A DNA stretch of 64,000 nt, from NCBI RefSeq assembly GCF_014873945.1, contig NZ_JADBEC010000001.1:3737001-3801000 (forward strand). Direction: 5' to 3'. This stretch comes from Rhizobium viscosum (GTDB lineage Bacteria; Pseudomonadota; Alphaproteobacteria; Rhizobiales; Rhizobiaceae). This document shows, piece after piece, positions 1 to 8,900 of the stretch (position 1 is the first letter of the stretch; each line of letters starts with the position of its first letter). Under the pieces are notes generated by a model. It was not told the origin of the DNA. It saw nothing but the letters and a program-made list of their open reading frames with translations, and did not search any database. A program made the translations under genes and the position numbers.

Positions 1-720
1 CCACAGGCCGGCGAAGCTGTCCTTCATCTCGATCCGCATCAGGTATTTGGCATGCTTGTAGCCAAGCTGGCGCTCGACGCGCAGGCGAAGCGGGGCGCCG
101 TGGGCAACTTCCAGATCCTTGCCGTTCATCTGGTAGGCGAGGATGGTCTGCGGGTGAAAGGCGTCAATGAGATCGATGCTCTCGTAGTAGGTTCCGCTGC
201 CGTCCAGCGTTAGTTCGAGCTGGTCTGCGCAATAGAAGACGGCATAGCGGGCCTGAGGCTTCAGCCCCACGCTCTGCAGGAGTGGTCCGAGCTGCGCGCC
301 CGTCCACTTGCCGATAGCGCTCCAGCCCTCGACGCAGTCGTGCCGGGTGATCTGGGTGCGTGAGGGCAGCTTCTTCAGATCTGCGAGCGAAAGCTCGACG
401 GGACGCTCTACCAGCCCGTCAATCTTCAGTCGCCAGTCGGCGAAGCCGGTTGCCATCATCTGCGCATAGGCTTCGCTGTCGGGCTGGCTCGTGCCGTTCG
501 GCCGGAATGTCGGCGAGATATCGGCTTCGGAATATTCGCGCGCCAGCTTGTCCTTGGGAACGAGCAGCCGCTGGCTTTTCATCGTCAGCGTCTCGGCCAT
601 GTCGAGAACGGACTGGACATTGGGGTTCTGGACGACATCGTCGCAGCCGGTGAGGCCGAAAGCACCGAGGCCGGCAGCCGAGCCGATCAGCAGGCCGCGG
701 CGTGTGATGGAGAAGGTCAT
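1..720 (-). CDS. Molybdopterin-dependent oxidoreductase, SUOX/MsrP-like (3' end outside window)
   Basis: The gene runs leftward out of the window; 240 N-terminal residues are visible. It begins MTFSITRRGLLIGSAAG, a twin-arginine signal, so the protein should be exported folded with its cofactor. The motif HDCVEGWS (Cys129) matches the molybdenum-ligating cysteine of the sulfite oxidase superfamily. Its start codon overlaps the stop of the upstream cytochrome b gene (ATGA), which points to translational coupling: the cytochrome would feed electrons to, or take them from, the periplasmic molybdoenzyme. The substrate (sulfite, methionine sulfoxide or other) cannot be told from this part. Confidence 0.88.
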   Translation of the reverse strand, partial: MTFSITRRGLLIGSAAGLGAFGLTGCDDVVQNPNVQSVLDMAETLTMKSQRLLVPKDKLAREYSEADISPTFRPNGTSQPDSEAYAQMMATGFADWRLKIDGLVERPVELSLADLKKLPSRTQITRHDCVEGWSAIGKWTGAQLGPLLQSVGLKPQARYAVFYCADQLELTLDGSGTYYESIDLIDAFHPQTILAYQMNGKDLEVAHGAPLRLRVERQLGYKHAKYLMRIEMKDSFAGLW

Positions 721-1598
721 CGATCGTCCCTTTCGGTTTCGATCACGTAGCGGCCCGTTATCATCGAGCGCATGTTGTTCCAGAGGCCGGACAGGATCAC
801 CATGGCGATATGCACGAAAACGAAGAGGACGATCGACCAGGCGCATATGAAGTGGATCGACCGGGCCGTTTGCCTGCCGCCGAAGAGGTCGAGCAGGAAG
901 GGATAGCCGGCATCCATGGCGGGTGACATTGTCAAGCCCGTTGCAAACATCAGCGGCAGCAGGATGAAGATGACGATCAGGTAGGCGAGCTTCTGCAGCA
1001 CATTGTAACGCCTTGCCTTTTCACCCTTCGGGAAGCGCAGGCGCGCGTGGTCGGCGATTTCCTGCCCCAGATGGTGCGGCGAGATCTCTTCGCCGCTCGG
1101 CGCCAGATCGCGTCGGAAATGGCCTGACAGAAAGCCGATGAGCGCATAGATCGATCCGTTGATGACGAAGAGCCAGGCAAAGAACAGATGCCAGCGGCGG
1201 CCGGTTGCGAGATCCTGGTAGCTCGGAATAGTGATCCAGGAAGGGAAGCCACGCTCGGTCGCGTCATCGCCCGTTCCCGAAACGCCGAGAACGCCTGTCG
1301 TGGTGATCTGCAGATTGCCAATGCGAAGCACGCCGCGCGTGCCGCCATCGACGGCGCCGATCGACAGCCATGACGGGTCTGCATCCGCGCCGTACTGGCC
1401 CCAATAGAGCGCCGGATGGGCATTGAAAATCTGCAACCCGCTCATCAAAAGCAGGCTGAGACAGAGAACGTTGATCCAGTGTGTGATGCGGGTCGCCAGC
1501 GAGTGCCGGCGGATGACTGTTATCGTCGGGCCTGTTGGAGTGGCCTGGCTGTGATCGTCGAGTGTTGCCATGATCGTTTCGATGTCCGGTACCGTCAC
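717..1598 (-). CDS. Cytochrome b561/b-type membrane subunit
   Basis: A 293-residue integral membrane protein with four clear hydrophobic segments near residues 40-58, 138-158, 206-225 and 248-271. Histidines at about 40 (ITHW), 137, 249 and 263 lie in or next to these segments and are plausible b-heme ligands. A periplasmic-looking loop of about 75 residues separates the first two segments. The stop overlaps the start of the molybdopterin oxidoreductase, so the pair forms an operon and this subunit is probably its quinone-linked redox partner. An internal ATG at residue 10 is an alternative start. Confidence 0.87.
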   Translation of the reverse strand: MTVPDIETIMATLDDHSQATPTGPTITVIRRHSLATRITHWINVLCLSLLLMSGLQIFNAHPALYWGQYGADADPSWLSIGAVDGGTRGVLRIGNLQITTTGVLGVSGTGDDATERGFPSWITIPSYQDLATGRRWHLFFAWLFVINGSIYALIGFLSGHFRRDLAPSGEEISPHHLGQEIADHARLRFPKGEKARRYNVLQKLAYLIVIFILLPLMFATGLTMSPAMDAGYPFLLDLFGGRQTARSIHFICAWSIVLFVFVHIAMVILSGLWNNMRSMITGRYVIETERDDR

Positions 1599-1794
1599 GC
1601 CCCTACAGCATGTACGTAGGCGAAACGGGATTTGTTACAGGCGTCCCGAAGTTTTTTCGTTGCAGCCGGGAACCTTTCGCCGGGAAAGGCTGGCGGCGCG
1701 GCTTTCCGGACGCCGTCACAAGTGCGTGAAGCTGTAACGAATGGCGTTCCATCTGCGAAGGAGAACGAGATGCAGATCATCAGGGAGCACCGCC

Positions 1795-2493
1795 ATGAAA
1801 CAATCCGCCGCGTTCAATCTTGCGATCATCGCAGCAATCTTCGGCCTTGGTTCCACCGCACAGGCCTTCGCCGGGCAGTCGCCTGCGGTCGTCGAACTCT
1901 TCACCAGCCAGGGCTGTTCCTCATGCCCTCCGGCCAATGCCAACCTCGTCAAGCTCAGCAACGATCCTGATGTGCTCGCCCTGAGCTTCTCGGTGACTTA
2001 TTGGGACTATCTCGGATGGAAGGACATTTTCGGTAAGAAGGAATTCACCGACCGGCAGGTGACCTACGAGCCCGCACTCGGCCAATCCGGCCCTTTCACG
2101 CCGCAGATGGTGGTCAACGGCCATCAGTCGACTGTCGGCTATGATCTCAATCAGATCCGGCGCGTGATTGCGTCCGAGCCCGCACTGTCCGGTCCCGGGA
2201 TCGCGCTGGCGCGGAACGTGGCTGTCATCGACGCTGCGAAGGGGCGGACCGCCGCTGCCGACGTGTGGCTTGTCCGCTATGCTCCGGGCACCGTGCAGGT
2301 TCCGGTCGCCAGAGGTGAGAATGCCGGTGAGACATTGCCTCACGCCCATGTCGTGCACGAGCTGACGCATCTCGGCACCTGGGACGGCAAGATGCTGAAG
2401 CTGCCGGTCCCGGCCGCAACCGGCGACCTGAAGAGCGCGATCATCGTCCAGGAGCCGAAGGGCGGCAGGATTCTCGCCGCAACGACCGACTGA
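1795..2493 (+). CDS. DUF1223 thioredoxin-fold protein, exported
   Basis: The 232-residue product has an N-terminal signal peptide (MKQSAAFNLAIIAAIFGLG, cleavage near AQAFA) and the DUF1223 hallmark VELFTSQGCSSCPPA, a CxxC motif in a thioredoxin-like fold. The start was chosen because AGGGAG sits nine bases upstream; an in-frame ATG 18 codons earlier lacks a good site and would spoil the signal peptide. DUF1223 proteins are widespread in alphaproteobacteria, with a suspected periplasmic redox role that is not established. It is transcribed away from the oxidoreductase pair. Confidence 0.9.
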   Translation: MKQSAAFNLAIIAAIFGLGSTAQAFAGQSPAVVELFTSQGCSSCPPANANLVKLSNDPDVLALSFSVTYWDYLGWKDIFGKKEFTDRQVTYEPALGQSGPFTPQMVVNGHQSTVGYDLNQIRRVIASEPALSGPGIALARNVAVIDAAKGRTAAADVWLVRYAPGTVQVPVARGENAGETLPHAHVVHELTHLGTWDGKMLKLPVPAATGDLKSAIIVQEPKGGRILAATTD

Positions 2494-2530
2494 AAACCGC
2501 CTCGCTGCCTGATCCCGCGGTCGACCTTAG

Positions 2531-2553
2531 TCGATCCGCCCGCGGTCGATTTT
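2531..2553 (+). terminator. Hairpin with T-run at the end of the DUF1223 gene
   Basis: TCGATCCGC and GCGGTCGA pair with one bulged base and are followed by TTTT. It lies in the short gap between the convergent DUF1223 and carbonic anhydrase genes and could serve the rightward transcript. Confidence 0.45.
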
Positions 2554-3083
2554 CAATCGATCCGCTTGAGATCCCGCGCAAAGCGCTGCCAGTTGCCGAC
2601 ATATTTCTTCGCGGACTGGGTGATCTTCGTGGCTGCCTCGTCATCCAGCGTGCGGATGGCCTTGGCGGGCGAGCCGACGATCAGGGAATTGTCGGGGAAT
2701 TCCTTGCCTTCGGTGATGAGCGCATTGGCGCCGACGAGGCAGTTGTTGCCGATCTTTGCGCCGTTCAGGATGGTCGCACCCATGCCAACAAGGGAGTTGT
2801 TGCCGATCGCGCAGCCGTGGATGATGGCGTGGTGGCCGATGGTGCAGTTTTCACCGATCGTGGTCGGGAAGCCGGGGTCGGTGTGGACCATGACGCCTTC
2901 CTGCAGGTTGGTGGCCTTGCCGATGACGATCGGTTCGTTGTCGCCGCGCAGCACGGCGCCGAACCAGATGCCGACCTCTTCGGCGAGTTCCACATGGCCG
3001 ATCACATGCGCGTCGGGGGCGATCCAGAAGGTGCCGTGCGGTGGCAGTTTCGGGTGCTGGCCTCCGAGCGCGTAGATCGCCAT
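2553..3083 (-). CDS. Gamma carbonic anhydrase family protein
   Basis: A 176-residue left-handed beta-helix protein with hexapeptide repeats (e.g. IGENCTIGHHAIIHG, IGNNSLVGMGATI) through the middle. Histidines in HTDPG, GHHAI and HGCA fit the metal-binding His triad of gamma carbonic anhydrase/YrdA-type proteins. Many family members lack proven carbonic anhydrase activity. It starts 10 bases after the stop of the FAH-family gene with GAGGAAG as ribosome site, so the two form an operon. Confidence 0.92.
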   Translation of the reverse strand: MAIYALGGQHPKLPPHGTFWIAPDAHVIGHVELAEEVGIWFGAVLRGDNEPIVIGKATNLQEGVMVHTDPGFPTTIGENCTIGHHAIIHGCAIGNNSLVGMGATILNGAKIGNNCLVGANALITEGKEFPDNSLIVGSPAKAIRTLDDEAATKITQSAKKYVGNWQRFARDLKRID

Positions 3084-3093
3084 GTCTTCCTCC

Positions 3094-3786
3094 TCAGACC
3101 ACTTTCAGCGAGAGCGTCGCGATGCCGTCGACGCCGCAGGAAATGCTGTCGCCCCTGTTGATGGCGGCGACACCGGCGGGCGTGCCGGTCATGATGATAT
3201 CGCCGGGGGCGAGAACGAAGAGTTTCGAAAGCTCTGCAATGATTTCCGGGACTTTCCAGATCATCTGGTTTAAGTCGCCATCCTGTTTGCGGACGCCGTT
3301 GACGTCGAGCCAGACGCGACCGCTTACGGGATGTCCGAGGCGGCTGGCGGGCACGAGGGGCGAGACCGGGGCGGAATATTCGAAGGCCTTGGCAAGCTCC
3401 CACGGGCGGCCGAGTTTCTTGGCTTCGGCCTGCAGGTCGCGGCGGGTGAAATCGATGCCGACGCCGTAGCCATAGATGCAGTCGAGCGCCTTTTCGGCGG
3501 GAATATTCGCGCCGCCGGCCTTGAGCGCCAGCACGCATTCGACCTCGAAATGCACGTCGTTCGAGAGCGGCGGGTAGGGGAAATCCTTGCCGGAATAGAG
3601 ATTGTCGGCATTCTTCTGGAAGAAGAAGGGCGCCTCGCGGTTCGGGTCATGGCCCATTTCGATGGCGTGGTCGGCATAGTTGCGGCCGACACAATAGACG
3701 CGGCGGACCGGGAAGGCCTCGGCGCTGCCTTCGACGGGCAGGAGAACCGGCTGCGGCAGGGGGATGACGGTGGCGGGAAGGGACAT
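3094..3786 (-). CDS. Fumarylacetoacetate hydrolase (FAH) family protein
   Basis: A 230-residue protein of the FAH fold, typical of acylpyruvase or oxaloacetate decarboxylase-like enzymes. The motifs RVYCVGRNYADHAIEMG, HFEVECVLAL (metal-binding Glu pair) and GYGVGIDFTRRD (metal Asp) are all present and in order, so the enzyme should be active. The start MSLPATVIPLP was preferred over an ORF extension 18 codons upstream because family members begin here. It is first gene of a two-gene operon with the gamma carbonic anhydrase. The exact substrate cannot be deduced. Confidence 0.9.
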   Translation of the reverse strand: MSLPATVIPLPQPVLLPVEGSAEAFPVRRVYCVGRNYADHAIEMGHDPNREAPFFFQKNADNLYSGKDFPYPPLSNDVHFEVECVLALKAGGANIPAEKALDCIYGYGVGIDFTRRDLQAEAKKLGRPWELAKAFEYSAPVSPLVPASRLGHPVSGRVWLDVNGVRKQDGDLNQMIWKVPEIIAELSKLFVLAPGDIIMTGTPAGVAAINRGDSISCGVDGIATLSLKVV

Positions 3787-3880
3787 GACGGGACTTCTTG
3801 GCTGATTGATCTGGAAAGTCTGACGACATCCTAGACGCAAATGACGGCCAGGGGAAAGTGCACTATCTTTTTGTCCTGAC

Positions 3881-3924
3881 GCAATTCCGGACGCAAAACC
3901 GCTTCACACTTTTTCTGGAATTGC
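3881..3924. repeat. 44-bp intergenic repeat with 8-bp terminal inverted repeats, copy 1
   Basis: The element begins GCAATTCC and ends GGAATTGC, and sits directly against the stop codon of the CHASE2 cyclase. A second copy of equal length with only a few differences lies at 29917-29960. Copy 1 could form a transcript-end hairpin for the cyclase operon. Confidence 0.75.
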
Positions 3925-5934
3925 TCAGGGAGCCGCTTGGTCCTGTGCAAGGCTGCCGCGCACCAGCGCATAATAGGCTGAAAGTTCCGGAACGGCTTTC
4001 GGCAGGGTGTCGAAGGCGGGGTCGGAGAGGGTCAGTGTTCCCGCATATTTCGCTTCCAGGAAGGCGTTGTGCTCCGGGAGTGCCGCGCGGTGCGAGCCGT
4101 AGAGCACGGTGAAAACGGGCGAGGGCACGGTGCGGCCCTTGACGATGATGCGGTCGAGCTCGACCACGGTGTAACGCTCGCTGACGAGGCGGGCGGTTTC
4201 CTCTCCGAGCAGCAATGCCACGCCGTAATTCTTCGAGGCGCCTTCCAGGCGTGAGGCGAGGTTGACGCTGTCGCCGAGGCAGGAATAGTCGAAGCGGCGG
4301 GTCGAGCCCATATTGCCGACGATGCATTCGCCAGTATTGATGCCGACGCCCATTTTGAGGATATGCAGCGTCCGGCCTGACGCGGTGGCTTCGCGCTCCA
4401 GCTCGCGGTTCAGCGTGCCGATCGCATCCTGCATGGCGATCGAGGCTTTTACCGCGTGGATGGCATGGTCGGGATCATCGAGCGGCGCATTCCAGAAGGC
4501 CATGATGCAATCGCCCATATATTTGTCGATCGTGCCGCCATGATCCATGACGACATCCGAGAGCGGCGTCAGCAGCCGGTTGATCAGCGCCGTCAGCTGC
4601 TCGGGATCATCCTTCATCGTTTCGGCAATGGTGGTGAAGCCGCGCACGTCGGAAAACAAGACTGTCAGCGTGCGCCGCTCGCCGCCGAGCTTCAGCTGTG
4701 AGGGATCGTTGGAGAGGCGCTTGACGAGATCGGGCGAGATATATTGGGCGAAGGCCAGCGTGATCTGGCGCTTCTGGCGGCGCTCCTCGGTATAATCGAA
4801 GGCGGCCTGGCCGAAGGCGACGGCCACGAAGGCGACGGTCGGCCCAAGCGGTGAGACGAAGACATGGCCGAAGCGGATGCCGGCATAGCTGACTGCCGCA
4901 AAGGCGAGGATTGCGGCGGCGGTGGCGACCAGCGTGCGCCAGCTCGTGGCCTTCCAGACGGTGGCGGCAGCGAGAGCGACTGATATGAGGATGCAGATCG
5001 CAACGACAGGCAGGCCGGCTTCCGTGATCGCCAGGCCATGGACGATATTGTCGTAGATGGTGGCCTGCACCTCGACACCCGAGATCAGCTTGCCGGTGTG
5101 GACGGTGTAGGGCGTGGCATAGGCATCGGCGCCGCCCTGATCAATCTCGGGGGCGTTCTGCAGGCTGAGGCCGACCAATACGACACGGCCTTTGAAGATA
5201 TCGGGCGGGAGGAAATTCTTCGGGTCGAGCGCCTGATAATAGGAGACGGTGGGATAGGAGCGGGCAGGGCCGAAGGACTGGATGAGAGAGCCTGCCGGCA
5301 GATGCAGCGTCTTGATGCCCGCAGCCTTTGCGAGCTCCATTGCGAAGCCATCCTCATAGGGTGGTATATTGCGGAAGATGCCGTCGCCATTCAGGGTGAT
5401 GGAAGCGATGCCGGTGCGTGCGCCGGCATCCGTCATCTGCGGCAGCGGCGTGGTGCGCAGGAGCTGGTCGGCCTGCGGCGTCTTGATCAGCGTTTCATCG
5501 CCGGCGAGCACGACATCGGGGCCGACGGCGGCGGTGATGGCCTGATCGTTTTCCGCCGTCGAGGGCTCGGCCATGATGATATCGAGCGCGATGGCCTTTG
5601 CGCCGGCAGCGCGCAGCTGTTTGACGAGCTCGGCATGCAGACTGCGCGGCCAGGGCCACTGGGCGTTGATATCGGCAAGTGCCGGCTCGTCGATCGCCAC
5701 GATGATCGGGCCGCCGTCGGGCGGCGTCGGATCGTCGACCGTCGAGAGATAGTCGAAGGTGCGCAGCTCCGTCAGCGTCCAGGCGGGCAGGCGGGAGATC
5801 AGCGAAATAGTGACCAGCGTGACCAGCGCCAGGACGAGAAGACGGATGCCGCGGCTGGAGAAGGGCCAGCCGGGCAGGCGCTGCGACGGGCGGTTCTGCT
5901 TTATCGGGCGCTCTGCATGAGGGCGCGTGGACAT
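3925..5934 (-). CDS. CHASE2-domain class III adenylate/guanylate cyclase
   Basis: A 669-residue membrane cyclase. One TM segment near residues 30-48 is followed by an extracytoplasmic CHASE2 sensor (about 50-300), two or three TM segments (about 305-380), then a class III catalytic domain (about 420-600). Metal-binding Asp429 (FSDVRGF) and Asp475, base-reading Lys471 (DKYMGD) and transition-state Asn558/Arg562 (VNLASR) are all there, so it should be active. The second base-reading position, Asp or Thr in most adenylate cyclases, is Ser551. The start overlaps the stop of the FecR-barrel gene (TGATG), so both are co-translated. CHASE2 domains sense unknown external signals. Confidence 0.92.
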   Translation of the reverse strand: MSTRPHAERPIKQNRPSQRLPGWPFSSRGIRLLVLALVTLVTISLISRLPAWTLTELRTFDYLSTVDDPTPPDGGPIIVAIDEPALADINAQWPWPRSLHAELVKQLRAAGAKAIALDIIMAEPSTAENDQAITAAVGPDVVLAGDETLIKTPQADQLLRTTPLPQMTDAGARTGIASITLNGDGIFRNIPPYEDGFAMELAKAAGIKTLHLPAGSLIQSFGPARSYPTVSYYQALDPKNFLPPDIFKGRVVLVGLSLQNAPEIDQGGADAYATPYTVHTGKLISGVEVQATIYDNIVHGLAITEAGLPVVAICILISVALAAATVWKATSWRTLVATAAAILAFAAVSYAGIRFGHVFVSPLGPTVAFVAVAFGQAAFDYTEERRQKRQITLAFAQYISPDLVKRLSNDPSQLKLGGERRTLTVLFSDVRGFTTIAETMKDDPEQLTALINRLLTPLSDVVMDHGGTIDKYMGDCIMAFWNAPLDDPDHAIHAVKASIAMQDAIGTLNRELEREATASGRTLHILKMGVGINTGECIVGNMGSTRRFDYSCLGDSVNLASRLEGASKNYGVALLLGEETARLVSERYTVVELDRIIVKGRTVPSPVFTVLYGSHRAALPEHNAFLEAKYAGTLTLSDPAFDTLPKAVPELSAYYALVRGSLAQDQAAP

Positions 5935-8900
5935 CAGAAGCGGATCTTCAGAGTGCCCTTGAAGGCGCGGCCCCAGCCGGGCACGCCGGGCGTTATTTCG
6001 AAATCCTCGTCGAGCAGGTTATAGGCGGCCGCCTCAAGCGCGAGGCGCTTGTCGAAGGGTTCCCAGATCAGGTGCGCGTCGAGGCTCCAGTAATCGTCGA
6101 GCTTGGTGCCGAGATCGTCGCCATCACGCTCGCCGATATAGTTGGCGGCGACGGTGGCTTTCACCTTGGCCTCGTTGACCCAGGTGAGTGCGATCTGGCC
6201 GGAGTTTGTGGGGATATAGGGCAGGTTGCCGCCGAAGTTCGGCTCCAGCGGATCCTTGTTCTCGGAATCCATATAGGCGTATGTGGCGGAAAGGCCGAAG
6301 CCGGCTCCGAGCGCGACGTTGGCCGTAACGGCTGCGCGGTCGATTGTGCCGCGCGACAGCGGCAAGCTCTCGATGGCCGGAAGCGCTATCAACGGCAGGT
6401 CGATCGAGAAATCATGCAATTCCTGATGCTGGTATTCGACCGAAGTGAAGAACTTGTCGGTCCACTCGGCGTCCCACTGGAAGGCTGCCGTATCGGCGTA
6501 GCCTTCGGCACTGACCGAAAACTGATTTGCCTGCAGGCCAAGGATGCCGATCGGGGCCAGCGTCGGGACACCCGTATCGAGACTCTGGCGCATGAAGGCA
6601 GCGCGCAGCCAATGGTTCTGAGCCGGCGCCCAGGCAAGACCGAAGCGCGGTTCGAGCCGGCTCACATCGACGCCATCGCCTTCGAGCCGGGTGGCAAACA
6701 GCGCATATTCGCCCTTCAGATCAGGCGCGATCTCATGAAGGAGATCGATATAGGCGCGGCCGATATTTGTGCGGGTTTCAGCCTCCGGGGGAGCGTCGGT
6801 CACGCCGTCGATGAAGCCGGGAATGATATCGTCTAGATGGAAATACGTCTTGAGAGACGTATTGATCCAACCGCCTTCAACGCCGTAGCGCCAGGTGAGC
6901 GGTCCATCGCCAATGCTGTGGCTAAGCGCTGCGATATAGGCCTGCGATTCCGTTTCTCTGCTCGTCTGGCCGAAGGGCCTGATATCCCCTGAGCCGGGAA
7001 CACTGAAGAAAGGTACATCCGACCAGTCGTATGACAGGTCAAAGGAGGTTTTCGACTTTGTCTCCTGATAGAGCAATGCGCCGTTCAGGATATTTTCATA
7101 GGCAAAGGTATGACTCCAGCCGACACCGGCGCTGGTCACTTCCGCACTATTGATCTGCGTCCGGTAGAGTGGCAATTCGTCAGGCGCAGGGGGAATGCCG
7201 AGGATTGGGGTGAGGATCGGGTCGAATACGCCTAGGTTCAGGATGGTCGAGAGCGTGGGATCCGTCGATAGCGCGCTTAGTGTTCCATCGTTCTTGGCAT
7301 GATTGAAATAGGCTACAACGCGATCATCCGGCGTCACAGTTGCCGTCAGGTAGGCATTGCCGGCGAGCAGCTTATTCTCCGTCGCATATCCACCGAAATC
7401 GCGATAGTCGCCATCCAGCGCCAGCTCTTCCCAGGTCAGGTTGCCGTAGAAGCTGATCGGAATAGTGGAGTTCGAATAACCCTGGATTTCCGCTTCGCCG
7501 GTCCGACGCGTATGGCCGTCGACGCTGTTGATGCCGCCGCCGAGCGAACCTTCGATGAATGGCACGTCGAACAGCGTTGCCGCGCGCGAACGGCCGGACA
7601 GCATATGCGGAGAAAGCAGCAGGCCCTGGATGAAGGATGAGTAGCTCGACGCGTTGTTGCGGTTCTGGATAATGTTGTCATCGCTGAAGCTTGTTGCGTT
7701 GACGAAAGGAAAGATGCTGCCCTTGATCGACTGATCGATATAACCGGTGCCTTTGAAGGGGTCGAAGACCGCATCGCCGTAATAGCGGCCCCAGGCATCC
7801 AGCCCCTGCAGCCGGAAGGCGTTGTTCAGGGTCGAGCCGGCGCTTTGATTGGCACCGAGCCCGCTGAAATCGCCGCCGCGAGCGCGCGAACGGCGCAGGA
7901 ATTCCTGCGCGTTGCTGATGGCACCATCGGCATTGTAGTCGTCGATATCCACAGCCGTACGGAAGGCGGAGATGGCCGGATCGTCATCATCGATGCGGTT
8001 TGCGTTGTCGAGCGCCTGCTCTGACGGAAGCCGGTCGCCCTTTTCATAGTGTGCGGCGGCGAGCATCAGCTGCGATTGCGAATGAGCGGGATTGGCAGTG
8101 CTGGCGGCGAGCAGGTCTTCCAGCGCCTTGTCGCGCTCACCGGCTTGCAGATAGTAGCGGCCGCGGGCAAGCAGGGCGAGGTCGAAGGACGGATCGAGCG
8201 CGATTGCCGTATCGATCTCGCGCTTGGCTTCCTTCATGCGTGCCTGGTCGAGATAGAGGATCGCGAGGTTCGCATGCAGCAGCGGATCCTGCGGATCAAG
8301 CTCGATCGCCTTCTTGAAGGCCTTTTCCGCTTCGCCGTTGGCATCGCGCGAACTCTGCAGCAGGCCGAGCGAATTCAGTGTGCCTGATGCGCCGGGGGCA
8401 AGCTCGATTGCGCGGTTCAGGTCCGCAAGTGCGCCGTTGATGTCACTCTCATAGGCTGCCCTGTAGCCAGCGCGGGCGGAGAGCGCCATCGGATGATCAG
8501 GGTCGAGCGCCAGCGAGCGTTCGATCGCTTCCTTCATCTGCTCACGGTCACCGGTGAGCTCCGCCAGCTGGGCGCGGACCGCCGGCAGGGTCGCGTCATC
8601 GGGATAGCGCTTTTCCGCTTTCCTGATGATCTCGATCGCCGCGCGCGGGTTTTCCAGGAAGCCTGTCGCATAGGCCTCCATCATTGCGCCATAGGGGCCG
8701 GTGGTGTTGGCCGGCAGCGGTTCGGCATGGGCGGGGTCGGCCAGCGAACGGGCGAAATAGCCGCCATATTGGGCCATGTTGCGGCGTGTCGGATCGAGAT
8801 GCGGCAGGGCCTTCTGGAAGAGCCTGGCGGCATCGCCATAGCGCTTTTCCGCGCCGGCAATCGTGGCGTCGATCAGGTCGACGCGCGCCTGCTGGGCGAC

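Noticed and set aside
1669..1700. GGAAC as -35 of an EcfG-type promoter before the DUF1223 gene
   Set aside because: No CGTT-like -10 at 16-17 bases spacing.
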